A stretch of 64,000 nucleotides of DNA, from NCBI GenBank assembly GCA_021432635.1, contig MU270045.1, forward strand, positions 460,867-524,866. Reading direction: 5' to 3'. Within the stretch, counting starts at the first letter, position 1; every line of letters begins with the position of its first letter. The stretch comes from Thozetella sp. PMI_491. Lineage: Eukaryota > Ascomycota > Sordariomycetes > Chaetosphaeriales > Chaetosphaeriaceae. Below, piece by piece: positions 22,877-34,396 of this stretch. The translations under genes were made by a program, and so were the position numbers. Under the pieces are notes generated by a model. That model saw nothing but the letters and a program-made list of their open reading frames with translations. It had not been told where the DNA came from and made no database searches.

Positions 22877-23870
22877 CGATCCCTTGGATCCATGAAGCCT
22901 TAGGTCACATGCAAGGAAAATCCTCGGCTTCTTCTCTTATGTTCGGTCATGTGCGACGATAGTGGCGAGCAACACCTGGGTGTCAACAGGAAGGCGTTTT
23001 ACGGTTAAAGGTGGATACCCGGATATGAAGTTTGCGGCGTTCTCGAAACTTTTCTATTGGGAAAATGCATCAACTGCTCGCATCATTGTAGAGCTTGGTC
23101 CAAGCACGTCTGCGTTAGCTATTTGAAGGGCTGGAGGAGCGCCCAAGTTTCGTGGGGACCTGGTAGGCAGACGGCAGGCGATCCTTCGGGCATCAGGTAA
23201 ATAGCTACTTATCAGAATATAAAGTGTATCACTTGGAACCAAGTCATGCCGAGCCTCTTCCTTTCCCTTTCTTGGCATGCTCCTCACCGGCGCCTCTAGC
23301 ACCTAACTTCACTTGAGCGAGGCATACTCAGCCGAACATAACTTAGTGGCCCGCTGTTGGGGTGGACAATATGCAAAACACCTAGGCGTGCCCGACCAAG
23401 TACGCAAAAGGCTAGGGAGCAAGGCCTGAGGTGCAAGGCGAGCGTGTATATGTGAGCAGCATCTATCTAACGAGGCAGTCTGAGAGTGGTACCTGCATCG
23501 CTAGCGAAATCAGCTGCCCTTGGATTCATTCTCAGCATCTTTAATGACCAGAACCTCTAGGATAATACGTCAGGGGCTGGGGATAAGGATTGATGCTTTG
23601 AGATTGAAGAGAAGAAAAAAAAAAAGGGGGAGAAAAATTGGCAGAGCCGTTTTTGCGCGACGAGAAATATTGGTGCAGCCAGGTCACCTGACCGTCCCCT
23701 GTGACAGAGGTACAGTTGGAAGCACAGACCCACATCATGCTCTAGGCTGTGGAGGTCCCAGTCCCAGGCTTAAAAAAAAAGTTGCTAGCCGTTCGATCGC
23801 GAGGCTCAGAAGCTTGCTCGAGCCCGACGGATCGAGATCAACCCGTACAGCGCGACCCAATCGCGCCAAA
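22877..23870. other. Intergenic, RING/PHD gene to mL46
   Basis: No supported gene in about 1 kb. The frame 23520-23966 (+) runs through an A-rich tract (23613-23637) and into mL46 exon 1 in the wrong frame. 23700-23870 is the likely mL46 promoter and leader. Confidence 0.6.
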
Positions 23871-25110
23871 ATGGCAGCTTCAGGCAGAGGAAGCAGAGCT
23901 ATATCAGCTCTATTAAGAGGTATTGACCCCCAATGGCTCTCTGTTTCGCTGAGGACGGCGAACTGACAAGCGCCTCCACCGTTGCCAGGCCCGACGACCT
24001 CTTCCACGCGATGTGCACCGGCATCTCAGCCCACGTCTCTCGTGCCCCGACGTTTCTACTCTGAGGCAGGCGCTGCAGCTGCCCAGGCGCTATCGTCGTC
24101 CGTTCCTCTTTCCTCGGAACCCACGCTTCCATCCACGGCCCCGTCTGTCTTCCAAAGCAGCGAACCGGACGCATCGGCATCAGAGCGCGGCCTCTACCGC
24201 ATCAAGGCCGGGCTGGTCCTCACCCGCCCGCCCCTCCTGACACATGAACAGACCCCTTTCGAGTCGGCCTTTTATCTATACCAGAAGCGTCTCAACGAGC
24301 GTCTGTCAGCCCCCTTCCGGAAGCAGTTCTACTTCAAGCAAGACACCCCCAGGCAGATGGATTGGCGCCTCAAGGCCAAGGAGCGCCACGGCGTGGCTGC
24401 TCGCGACATCGGCCGATACAACCCGCGTGGGCGCCTGGGGTGGAACGATGAGGTGTTGGTGGGTAGCCTGACGAGCGACCCGGCTAATATGGCGGAGAAG
24501 CTCGTGGCAGATGCCGAAATGCGCATCAGCGAGGACGGTGAGACCCTTACCGAAGACGAGATCGTACGGGTCGAGAGGCCGGTGCCGCGGCGCACTGAGG
24601 CGGATGAGAAGAGAGACGTGCGGAGGCTAGACCGCGCCTTAGACCGAACACTCTACCTTGTGGTACGGCGAGGCGACGGCGAGAAGGCGCAATGGGCATT
24701 CCCGAGCGGGGAGGTGCCGACACATGAGGCCCTTCATGAGGTGAGTCGCTCGATGAGCAAGACCACGCAATAGCAGTGGCTGGGACTACCTTGTTGACTT
24801 TTTCTTCACCGCGCAGACCGCAGCACGGGTTCTCGCAGAATCAGCCGGTATCAACATGAACACCTGGATCGTCGGCCGGCATCCCATCGCGCACTACAAG
24901 GAGAAACCCGTCTTCAAAGACGACGCCTCGCTCCACAAGAAGGGGCAGAAGGTCTTCTTTCTCAAGGGCAGGATCATGGCCGGCCAAGCAGACCTAGCTG
25001 GTAATCTGCACAACCTCAACGACTTCAAGTGGCTCACGAGAGAGGAGCTGATGGAGCAGCTTCCCGAACAGTACTTCCACAGTGTACGGAATATGATGGC
25101 TGATAGATAA
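23871..25110 (+). CDS. MRPL17: Mitochondrial large-subunit ribosomal protein mL46 (Mrpl17 type)
   Basis: Three exons, 23871-23919, 23989-24740 and 24817-25110, encode 364 aa. The first about 40 residues are Arg/Ser/Ala-rich with no acidic residue and end in PRRFYS, a typical matrix-targeting presequence. The family block begins around residue 68 (YRIKAGLVLTRPPLLT) and includes YLYQKRLNERLS. A degenerate Nudix fold follows (WAFPSGEVPTHEALHETAAR across intron 2); catalytic Nudix Glu residues are not all present, as known for mL46, which is structural. The protein belongs to the mitochondrial 54S subunit. Intron 1 sits inside the presequence. The ATG at 23871 is preceded by CCAAA, a good fungal start context. 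Confidence 0.92.
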
Positions 25111-26160
25111 AGGGCTCGTCCACTGGAGAATAGGGGAGGGAGGCCCAATTAGAGTGTAATATAAGTGTACGTTGGCAGCACCAAGGTCACACCTGGTATC
25201 GCCGGCACAGAGGAGCCAGGAGCCCTTTCCCGATTCGCCCATTCGACCTGTGTTCCCACACGCTGCCGCATCCAACCTAACGAAGTATATCTTCCCGGCC
25301 TCCCACGGTCGACATCGTCGCGTCCAAGCGGTCGCTAACGAGCCTAGCTGGCGCCTTTCGCTCGACGCAGAATTCTATGCCTCAGTATTGGCTCGGGGGC
25401 TCAGGCTGTCAAAGCATGATCTGGGACCTGAGATTGCATGTCTGATAGTGTTGGCATCGGGAAGAGGAAGGGGCGGGACTCTGAGAACTGGTTCTTGTTG
25501 GGCCACGTTCCAGGCCGTCCCCGCCCCAGCCACTGCACCATCACACTCTGCACTCAAAGCCCGTTGGGCATGAACTCGGGCCCTTGATGCCTCGCCTGCA
25601 GCCTCACTCTTGAGGTATTGCAGGGAATGCGACTACCCCCACGCATGACTTTTTTTTTTACCTTTCCGCCTTTGCCCCAGATGCATGTATAGATATATAT
25701 ATATTTATATATACTCGGGCTCGCGACGTTTGCGTTCCAGGAAAACCCTAGGCACTTCTTTCTTACTGGCACTGTCCAATCATTGCTTCGCTCCCGGGTG
25801 AGACGCCAAGCTGCTCAATTACCATGAGGTGAAGACGTGAAGCGTACATGTAAAGAGCAGGTCTGTCCCAATCTTTCCGCCTCATTATCCTTGACTCGCC
25901 TTCCTGCTCAAGTTATACTAATTCAGGTGATACTAGCTTAGGATATACTACAGGAGATACTGACTACTTTTAAACAAGGAAAGAAATATGCTGCAGAAGA
26001 AACTGACTATTGAGGTGAGTACAGGCTAGTCGGTTGGTATTCGAAACAAGTTGCGCCAACGCCCAAAGGCGACACACGGGAAACCCTCCAAAACCCTTGC
26101 GCACTCGACACCGAGCACCGGTTCCCAGGAAACCCCCACAACAAACACGGATCCAGTCAC
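25111..26160. other. Convergent intergenic spacer
   Basis: Shared 3' side of mL46 (+) and the 670-aa gene (-). A T9 run (25650-25658) and an AT microsatellite (25693-25713) are present; 25880-26010 is AT-richer than the surroundings. No gene is supported. Confidence 0.6.
25693..25713. repeat. (TA)nTT(TA)n tract
   Basis: Short AT microsatellite with the same internal TT interruption as the tract at 19827-19858. Confidence 0.85.
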
Positions 26161-28173
26161 TCAATCATCGTAGTACGTCGAAGACATAGTTGCACGTCTC
26201 CTCGGGCCAGGGCGGCCAAAGGGATTTACGTTCGGCTCGAAGAGCTGCGAATTTGGCAGGGAGTCGTACCTCCTAAGCTCTGGCGGTCTCCTTCCCCTCT
26301 CACGCTCCATTTGCTCTTCTTCCCAGTCGATTAGTTCGTCCTCTCTCCTCAGGCGCTCTTCGTACGCCTGCCGGTTTGCTACGGCTTCCGCGACGGCGTC
26401 CACGTACCGTGGCTCGTACCGTGGCTCGCTGAATCGTCTATCATAGCGCCCGTCGTCGAAGCGAAAGCGCTCGAGGCGGTCCAGCTCCTCGTCCTCTAGT
26501 CGGTGTGCCACATCGCTGGCGTGGACCAAGCGGACCGTCGGCCGCCGCTGGAGGAAGGCCGGGGCAGGGGGTGGCGGAACAGCCGGGACAGCCGGGACGA
26601 CGGGCGGTGGATTCCGAGTTAGAGCGAGTTCAGTGACACGCTCGACGTGCTCGCGGGTGTCCAGCCTCTCGTCAGCACGGCCCAAAGCGTACGCATCGGC
26701 TCTGATCTGCTCGATGGCCACGGGAGTCAGCTGTGGCAGCGCCCTCGGCCCCTGAGACGGCAGAGCCCCCCCGACGAGAAACTCGTCCGAGAGGCGATGC
26801 TGCAAATGACGGCGAGACTTATAGGGGGGATGCCGCGAGCTGATGCCATAGTGAATAGGTCCCTCGGCGCGAATCTTGTCTTCTTTCTTCGTCCCGGCAC
26901 GGCCCTTGGATGTGGATCGGCGGGGGTCGCGCGACGATTCGCTCGAGGTGGGGATGGTGGATACCCCGTCCGTGTCGGAACACGAATCGGACAGATCAGA
27001 CGATCGGGAGCTACCTGCGGACTTGCGACGATGTGAAGGGAACGACTTGTTTTGGGCCTTCCCGCCCTTGTTCTCCTGTGCCATTGGAGCCAAGCCGGGG
27101 CCGGGGCCGGGGCCGAGCCGTGGACCGGCGGGACCCTTGAAAGGCCCAGCAGCCTGTCCGGCACCGGGCTTGGGACCCGGAGGGTGCTGCGGCGGGTGCG
27201 GGTGTGGCGGGCCGTGCATCTGCTGCGGGGGGAAGACATGTTGCGGATTGGGTGGCAGCAGTCTCCGCTGCAACTCTGCATCGCGCTGCATCAGGGTGGC
27301 GACGGCGTTGAATTCAGGCTTGAGGCAGCGCTTGTAGTAGGCGGTGATGCTCACCGTCTCCTTCAGTGGCTTCCCATCCCTGGACCGCGAGGGCCGCCGC
27401 GCGGCCAAGATGAAGTCGGCCAGCGACCCCTGGGAGCGCCGTGAGGACGACGAGCTCTTCCGGTGCCCCTTGCGTCCCGGGGACTCGTCGCGGTGCCGGT
27501 CGCGGCTGCCACTGCGGCTGCCGCGGCCGTAGAACCCACTCTTGTGGTAATCATGCGTCCACGAGCCGCGCTTCAGTCGCGTCTGGTGATCGAGCTGCAC
27601 GAGCTTGATTTGGTACCGCTGGTCCAACTCGCGTCGCACGAGATCCTCCTGTGCCCGCTCGAGCTGGCTCTGCTGGGGCGGGTTGAGCTTTCTCTTCTTG
27701 TCAAGCAGCGACTTGTCCCGGCCGAGATAGCGGATCTGGCGGACGGCCTCGGGCTTGGAGATATCGCGCACCTCGCGGCGGATGACCTGGTCCCATGTCG
27801 ACTTCCGCAGCTCGCCCTCGTCCGTGTACCCAGATCCCTCTTCGACTTTTTCGATGCGGATGATGAAATAGTCGGCTAGCTCCTCCCGCGCCTCAGCCTC
27901 GGTCATGCGCTCCCGGCGGATGTCGCTGATTTGGACTAAGGGGGGCTGCTGGAGGTGGAACGGGACCATGTCCCGATTCGGCGGCGGTGGCACGACTGGG
28001 CCCATGCCCTGGGCGTTGCCGTTAGGCCCAGGGTTGACCGTGATCACCTGGGCAGGCCGGGCACCGCCGCCCTGACCGGGGTACGCAGGCCCCGGCGGCG
28101 GCGGCGGCGGGCGCCCGCCGGGAGGACCGGCGCCCTTGTTGAGTTGGATGAATCCTTGTGGGGGGGCAGACAT
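26161..28173 (-). CDS. Conserved-looking low-complexity protein of unknown function, 670 aa
   Basis: A single intronless frame of 670 codons with ATG at 28173. The composition is protein-like throughout but I recognise no domain. Residues 1-85 are Pro/Gly-rich with a poly-Pro run. A charged, probably helical region (about 90-205) contains several basic clusters such as DKKRKLNP. It is followed by an Arg/Ser-rich stretch (about 215-255), a His/Pro/Gly-rich linker, a Ser/Asp-rich acidic patch and a C-terminal helical region ending DELIDWEEEQMERERGRR and then a short tail. This pattern, mostly disordered with charged helices, is common in fungal nuclear or cytoskeletal scaffolds, but no function can be assigned. 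The gene is convergent with mL46 and has a long 5' flank. Confidence 0.8.
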   Translation of the reverse strand: MSAPPQGFIQLNKGAGPPGGRPPPPPPGPAYPGQGGGARPAQVITVNPGPNGNAQGMGPVVPPPPNRDMVPFHLQQPPLVQISDIRRERMTEAEAREELADYFIIRIEKVEEGSGYTDEGELRKSTWDQVIRREVRDISKPEAVRQIRYLGRDKSLLDKKRKLNPPQQSQLERAQEDLVRRELDQRYQIKLVQLDHQTRLKRGSWTHDYHKSGFYGRGSRSGSRDRHRDESPGRKGHRKSSSSSRRSQGSLADFILAARRPSRSRDGKPLKETVSITAYYKRCLKPEFNAVATLMQRDAELQRRLLPPNPQHVFPPQQMHGPPHPHPPQHPPGPKPGAGQAAGPFKGPAGPRLGPGPGPGLAPMAQENKGGKAQNKSFPSHRRKSAGSSRSSDLSDSCSDTDGVSTIPTSSESSRDPRRSTSKGRAGTKKEDKIRAEGPIHYGISSRHPPYKSRRHLQHRLSDEFLVGGALPSQGPRALPQLTPVAIEQIRADAYALGRADERLDTREHVERVTELALTRNPPPVVPAVPAVPPPPAPAFLQRRPTVRLVHASDVAHRLEDEELDRLERFRFDDGRYDRRFSEPRYEPRYVDAVAEAVANRQAYEERLRREDELIDWEEEQMERERGRRPPELRRYDSLPNSQLFEPNVNPFGRPGPRRRATMSSTYYDD

Positions 28174-31100
28174 CGCCGGTTAAATTCGGTCAAGACTCTG
28201 GCGATAGGGCGCGGACAAGGGTTACAAGTCACAACCGACAAATGCAAGTAGGCGACGTGCACTATCAAACAATATTCAGGAAGATCCGGGACGGTGGCGA
28301 CGGGGCGCTCGGGCAACACGACGGCCTCGCCCTGGGTTTAAAAGGCAGGGCCAACAGAGGCACAGCCGGGATCCATACACACCTTGAAGAATGGCGCTGG
28401 AGGAGTGAGGGTGCGAGAAAATACAAGGCGAGCGGTGGACGGGTGATTTGAGAGTTGGTGTGTGGTGACTGGGTAAGAAGAAAGAGGGCTGTCCAGGGAA
28501 TCGCCGGCGCCACAGCTGATAAGTGACGGTTCGCCGGGTTTCGTGCGAGATCGTCACGCCGACTGCAAGATGCGAAGTGCAAATATCCCAGAAGCTTGTC
28601 ACCGCTGGGGGAGGGGCAAGAGGATGGGCGACCCGACCGAAGATTCTGTTCGAAAAAGGCGATTCCAAAAACGGGACCGAACTCATTCGCAAGTGCGGAA
28701 CTGGCAATTTGGTTCTAGATGGCGTCACCCTCTTCACCTCCGCACGCCTCTCTAGCCTCGAGATATTGGATGCCTCCCAGCTGGATCGAACAGCTAGGTG
28801 TGGGTACCCCGCTCGGTCAAGGGAAGAAGGGCGAGAAGGGGGGACCGGGGGTGCGGAGAGGAGGGGAGGGGTGGAGGGGTGGGCAGGCAACGAAAGAGAA
28901 CGAGAGCTTCAAGGTGAGAGGGTTGAGGGCGGCAGGCGGGCGAGGTTGGCTCAGCTGAGCTTGCGATTCAATCGACACTGGGCGAGAAGGATCCAACAGC
29001 TGCCTCGAACAGCCTTTTACTCTTACCCTTTGCCCTCGTCGTAAGCCCTGTTTTGTAAATTAGGATGGGATGTGAAATGGCCCAAGTGTGCTATTTTTTT
29101 CTCCCCAAGGGTGAGCTTTCCGTCTATATACCGCCTGCGACGCAAGGCTGGCTGGGTCCGGGGAAAGGGGGTAAACAACCGATCGGACAATGGGTGCGTG
29201 GGGAGCAAACAGGATGCTCCACGAAGAGCCGCAACGAGGGAAAATGCTGATTCCCAGCGAGAGAGGAGCGACGAGATGTGCGCGACTGTGCCCGTTTACA
29301 TAGAGGCGGGAACCTCGTTGCACACGCCCGGGCACCTGGGGATCCTCTGCGCGAGAGTCTCGTCGCCGTGGCGGACCAGCAACCCCATGTTTGCTGGTGG
29401 TTCGCATGGAAATGGGGGCGCAGTCCGCCGCCTATTGCGAGCGGTATCGAGTACGGCCTCTTCCCTTCCTATTGGCGAATCGACGCCCTAGAGAAGGTTG
29501 CCTTTCACGAGCCGGGCGTAGCTATTGCGCCTCTTTCCTGCACGTCGCTTGCATCACTTCCTGCAGCCTCGCCCTATCCTATTCGCCGCCGCAGCGTCGC
29601 ACACCACGCACTGGTCACTGGCGACACTGGTCTGGTGATGCTACCAGATACGCAGCCAATCCACGCCAGGTTAGTCGGGCGAAGAAGTACCGTCAGCAAG
29701 AAACGTAGCTAAAATAGGAAGACTGCCGGTGCTTCGTCGAGCTGGATACATTCCTGCTGTGTCTATCTCAGACATGCACACCGACTTTCCTTCCCCGCGA
29801 GCTATAGCGCGCTCTGCCAACAGCTTAAGCAGCCGTTATATCACGGATTGCTCCCCTCCTCTCGCGCCCCCTCCCCCCCTTCGCCCCCCTCCATCTCCCC
29901 TTGCGCACCCGCTTTCCCTCCGTCCCCTCCACCTTCCGTTACCCCCTCCTTCTCTCGTCGAGTAGGAGCTTTGATTTGCCACTCCATATGTCATCACCGG
30001 CTGGTGAATGAGGCTCTGTGCCCCGGAAAACTATATCTCTTCTCGAGAGGGCAATCGATCCAGCCAACCTCCACGAGGAAAGAGAGGAGAGAAAGGGGGA
30101 AGGAAGTGGTTGGGATTGTGCAGCAACAAGCCGGGCGTCTTTGTTGGACAAACTTCCGTCAAGTTGGTGGTGATATTTGTGGATGGCTAGGGCGATATCC
30201 TTGCCGAGTTAGGAGGGCCGAGCCTGGCCTCAAGGAAATTTGGGGCACCCGCTTTCAACAGGTTCACCGGGCTGGGTTATCTACGCTGGGATCCTTCACT
30301 CGCCTCTCCTGATCATCCATGTAGGGTCCTAACTCTGCGTGATGGGGCTCCAGTGAAACCGGCGGCCGTGGGAGCTGGGCCGCCCCTTTCTGCCTGTGGA
30401 TGACCGACGTTAGGGACGTTGGGCGAAACCACCCGGAGAGAAGTGTTCGGGCCCATTGGGGGCGGCAAGGGCAGGCTCGCCTAAACATGATTGCTTTTTC
30501 TTACATTCCTCCTATCCAGCACGGTTTTCATATCTCTCTACATAGCCAGGACCATGTTGAGACCGTGAAGACTTGAAGCCAGATGGTAAGCTACATACAA
30601 CCACCTATCTACAGCCAGCCAGCGCCGGAAGCACCTTCTTCACCCACACCGGGGACACCCTTGCATGAGCCTTCAATCACCTTAACGTTGCAACTGCCGC
30701 TGAGTTGCCTACTGAGACGGCTGCTGCCGTCGAGACTGGCCCTGCGGCCCGTGACGCAGTGAAAGAAGCGTTCGACCAGCAAGATGGGGAGGCAAGGCTG
30801 GTGGTATTCGCCACCGCATGCCATCCTTTCCGCCCCGAGTCCCTTTGGACTTGGTTGCTGCTTGGTGAAGCAATCGAGCCACCAAAAGATCTTTCTCCCG
30901 CTTCCAGCACCACCCCACGGCTATTGACGGGCTGCCTTGCTGATCTGCGTGGGAGGAATGAAACTCTTGGCCGTGAAGGCTGCCCGCCACCACTTAGCCT
31001 CGACCTTTAGGACGGCGCGCAATAGATCCAGGTCACTCTCTGCTCCTGTCTCCCTGCCCGTCTTCCTCTTTCTCGCTCACATCCACTCTTTCGTCATACC

Positions 31101-31854
31101 TTTCCTCCGCAGGCCCGATCGCCTGCATAAGGAGGCAGCTTTGCTAAGGAGCTGCATGCAGTCCACTTGCACGCACCTCCCCATCGCTCGAGTTCGAGGG
31201 CACTACGCCCGCTCCTATCATGCATTAGCTAGTCGCCCGGCCAGTGCCCAATGGCCCAGCCAGTGGCGCATTCGTCCTATCTTGTTCTACCCCACCACCA
31301 ATGAATCCTCCCTCCCCTGGCACTCTCGCTCGGCTGAACCCGTCCCAGCAAAGTATTGACAGAGGGTTGCTCCGATAGCATTGGCCGTCTTGCTCCCCAT
31401 GGGTGCGGTCGAGAGGTCACCTGCCCGACGATATGCGTCGAAGGCGCCTCAGCATAGAAAAGTATGCCAGTTGCGGCGTGCCATGAGTCCACTCATACCC
31501 CTCTATCTCACAATCTGTAGAACTCTCCCAATGCATGCTACGGATACACTTTCAAGCATCATACGGACTCTTGCACTAACCAACGCTGTGCGTTTCGTCC
31601 CGAGGAAGAGGTACAGAGGCTACGACGTAACCTCACAGCCGCCGTCGAATTGATAATGCCGATTATCATTAACCTTCTCTGTCTAGTTAGAAAAGCACGA
31701 AATCAATATCAAAGGTGGGCCGAAACAAAGCTTGCCGGCCAGTATCCCAAGGACGCCATCATACGCCCGTTCCCGGTCTCTTCCTCTCATGCTACCTTCT
31801 TGCCCTTGCACCCGAGGGCCTGTCCACCACACAACCGTCCATGCTAACGGCATC
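28174..31854. other. Large intergenic region, 3.7 kb
   Basis: 5' flank of the 670-aa gene and 3' flank of the secreted-protein gene. Frames such as 28276-28890 (-) and 29848-30312 (+) are in C/T- or G/A-rich sequence and show no domain. A Pro/Ser-coding pyrimidine block lies at 29850-29960. One short frame (31301-31375, with a continuation to 31490) looks more protein-like and is discussed as a finding. Confidence 0.55.
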
Positions 31855-32484
31855 CTAAGCCCACTCTCGCACCACACTTACCTTTTGGCACGTAGGGTTG
31901 TGAGGGGTGCCCGCAGTAACCCAGGCAAGAGAATTGTAGTAGTAGCCGCCCGTCATGGCCCAGCAAATGTACCAGTGGTAGAGTTTGACAGTTTGCTGTA
32001 CAGGTTGTTGGCCTTTCTTCGAATTCGAGTCGTTGATTGCCTCGATATAGAGGGTAGAGTTGCTATCAAAGCCGAAAGCCGTATTGGTGTTGGCGGTCGG
32101 CAGAAACAGCGGCACCACCACGTTGCTCCCGGGGTTATCGAGCAGGAGCGTTAGAGGCTCCGAGACGGCGGTTGATCGATCTGAGCCGCCAACGGGGAGG
32201 TTCCACGTCAGAGTGCCTGTCGGGGAGAGGCTGCCGCCGCTGCTGGTCTGGTTGAAGTAGAAGATGCTCGAGTTGGAGGCCGCGCTGGGCGGCTGGGTTG
32301 CAGGATCGACGCAGAGTCCCTCCGTGGCAGCACCTGCGTGGCACGCGGTGAGGTACGCCTTGTTGAGTTTCTGGTTGGTCGGATGAACCCGCAAGAAGAA
32401 CGGCTTCGACGTGGTGACTTGCTGAGCCAGGGCAGCGACCGCCATGATGGCGGTCGTAAGACCAGAGAAGATAGTGCAACGCAT
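31855..32484 (-). CDS. Small secreted protein, probable DUF7907-type
   Basis: Single frame of 209 codons starting at ATG 32484. Residues 1-20 form a clear signal peptide, cut likely after ALA and before QQ. The mature part is Ser/Thr/Asn-rich with N-glycosylation sequons (NSS, NQT, NST, NDS). It carries the motif pattern FFLRVHPTN ... LTACHAGAA ... LCVD, which I associate with the fungal secreted DUF7907 family; this naming is from memory and moderate in confidence. Cysteines are few, so it is not a classical Cys-rich effector. A GTAAGT hexamer ten codons before the stop could act as a donor, but the unspliced end KVSVVREWA fits the family's terminal strand better. Function unknown. Confidence 0.75.
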   Translation of the reverse strand: MRCTIFSGLTTAIMAVAALAQQVTTSKPFFLRVHPTNQKLNKAYLTACHAGAATEGLCVDPATQPPSAASNSSIFYFNQTSSGGSLSPTGTLTWNLPVGGSDRSTAVSEPLTLLLDNPGSNVVVPLFLPTANTNTAFGFDSNSTLYIEAINDSNSKKGQQPVQQTVKLYHWYICWAMTGGYYYNSLAWVTAGTPHNPTCQKVSVVREWA

Positions 32485-34396
32485 GATGGGCGGCGGCCTA
32501 GCCTAGCCTGTGGCGGGTCGTGTATGCGGGTGAATAAAGAAGGAGGGAGAGGTGTAGGAATAGGAAGCTCTAGATGGCTGGTGCTGTACCAGATTCGGGA
32601 ACGGCAGCCAGCTCAGGGAATTAGCTAGACACTTGCACACGATTGTCCAGTTGTACACGAACACCCGGTTGTACTGCGTTTGCAATGTTACAATGTCTAG
32701 TTTGTAGTAAGAGTGAGGATGTAGAGCAATATGCCTCCAAGTTCAGAGTCGCGGATGGGGAGAGGTCGCTTATATAGGTAGTCGTCGATCCAGGACGTAT
32801 CTGACAACGTCAGGAAGGCCCCCACTGGAGGCGGTTGTCCTCGAAACTCAACTTAGCCGACCCCCTAACGCCAGCACCTGTGGGCGTTGGAGATGGAGGG
32901 AGCTCGGGAGAGCGAGGGGGTTCCAACGTGGGCTGCTCGCAACCTCAATGTGGCCGAGGGATCGTCTTCGTCTTGTCAAGGCATAGGAATCACGCAGCGC
33001 GGAAGGGAGGAGGACACAATCTCTGATTGTGCAGATGGCCGATCGCCGTCCACCAGCTCCGGCAATTAAGTCGAGCAGAGGGTTCGACTCGCGAATCTGG
33101 GGCAAAGAAATGTGCTACAATCCATCAAACCGCCCTCTTTTTGTTAGGCGAGTCATCGGGCCTCCTCCCGTAAGGAAAACAAGGTTTGTCCTTGCCTTCC
33201 GTGCTTACCTCGGAGAGCTCTAGAGGGAGGGGCCAAGGGGCAAAGGGCCCAAGAGAAAAGGAAGGTATGAAGGAGGATCATAGGGACGAAAGGAGAGGGT
33301 TACAACGAACGAGGTGGGTTTTTGGGGAGAGGGTTGGGCCGGGTGAAAGCCCGGGGGAGAAGGTTTGGAAGGGGAGGCAAACAAAGGGATTACCACGGAC
33401 TGGCATGAGAATGAAGGAGAAGCGCTAGAATGACGTGGTGTGGGAGAAACTCTATGTATGCCCTCGGCCGAAGGGGCAGTTCTTGCCAAGCGGTCTTTCT
33501 TGCAAAGCGGCCTAGGGAGTGAGTGCCCTTGTGTGGTAGAGAGGGAGGACCGACCCGACCCTCTAAATGCCCTTATGACGTTGGCAATCCCCACGCTCCT
33601 CAGCAGAAGAGAACCTGTAACGGCGGGCTCCAGAGGCGAAGGGGCAGGCAAACAACCATGTTTGCGAGAAGAAAAACCGCAGCGGCAAATTGCACTGGCC
33701 ACGAGAGCGACTTCTTGCCTCCGAGCAGCTCTATGGAAGAGGCAAGAGTCTCGTCGAGCGTAGATTGGAATCGCCATGAGAGCCCGCCCAAGAACCCGAT
33801 CAGAACCCTCCCTTTTGTCGCGGGTGCTGCCACCGATAAGAACGAGGAGGAAAAAAATAAATATAATTCTAAGGAAGATGGCAGGGCCGCCCGAAAACCA
33901 CGCCACCTCGTAGCTTGTCAGCGGCATCCATGAGTCAAGAGGGAGAAGAAGTGGCGTGGAACCACCATCAGCAAGGTCTCTCTGGCTCTATCCCATCAAA
34001 GGAGCGCATTTCGCTTCTGCCGCCCCCCCCCCCCCCCCCCCCCCCCCCCTCCCTTTTCTCCCACGCGAGAGGGGAGGCAGCGTTCTTTGACAGCAATTAG
34101 ATTGACTCAAGCACGGGACAGCGGGCCGGGCCACGTCTTTGACAAGGCAAATTCATGATTCCGACCTCTACCAGCGGAAGTGGACAGCTAGACGCCGCAT
34201 GGCCGAGCGCCTCCATCGATTCTCTGCGCCGAAAATTCATGCATACCCAAGTGTCCACAAGCCCTCTGGAAATATACACGCGTGCATTGCCGTGTTCAAG
34301 CGAGGCAGCACGGCACAAAATATACAAGATAAAAGATACCATGCGCGAGGCATGGCAGGCCTGGGTCTCCCCCTTCCCACTCGCCTTGGTCTGGCC
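32485..34396. other. Intergenic, 1.9 kb
   Basis: 5' flank of the secreted-protein gene and 3' flank of the 311-aa gene. The 235-codon minus frame (33220-33927) begins with a hydrophobic stretch but turns into Pro/Ser low complexity and lies opposite several plus-strand frames; I do not call it. A C27 run is at 34023-34049. Confidence 0.55.
34023..34049. repeat. Poly-C run, 27 nt
   Basis: Longest homopolymer in the window: 27 consecutive C on the plus strand, intergenic. Assembly length may be unreliable here. Confidence 0.9.

Noticed and set aside
28276-28890. 204-codon minus frame upstream of the 670-aa gene
   Set aside because: Pro/Ser/Arg-rich frame in the 5' flank; no motif and no splice link to the downstream start.
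33050-33095. tRNA-like B-box sequence GGTTCGACTC
   Set aside because: The flanking bases do not form a T-stem and no matching acceptor or anticodon arm is present.
33220-33927. 235-codon minus frame starting with a hydrophobic segment
   Set aside because: Only the first 35 residues look membrane-like; the rest is Pro/Ser low complexity and overlaps plus-strand frames.
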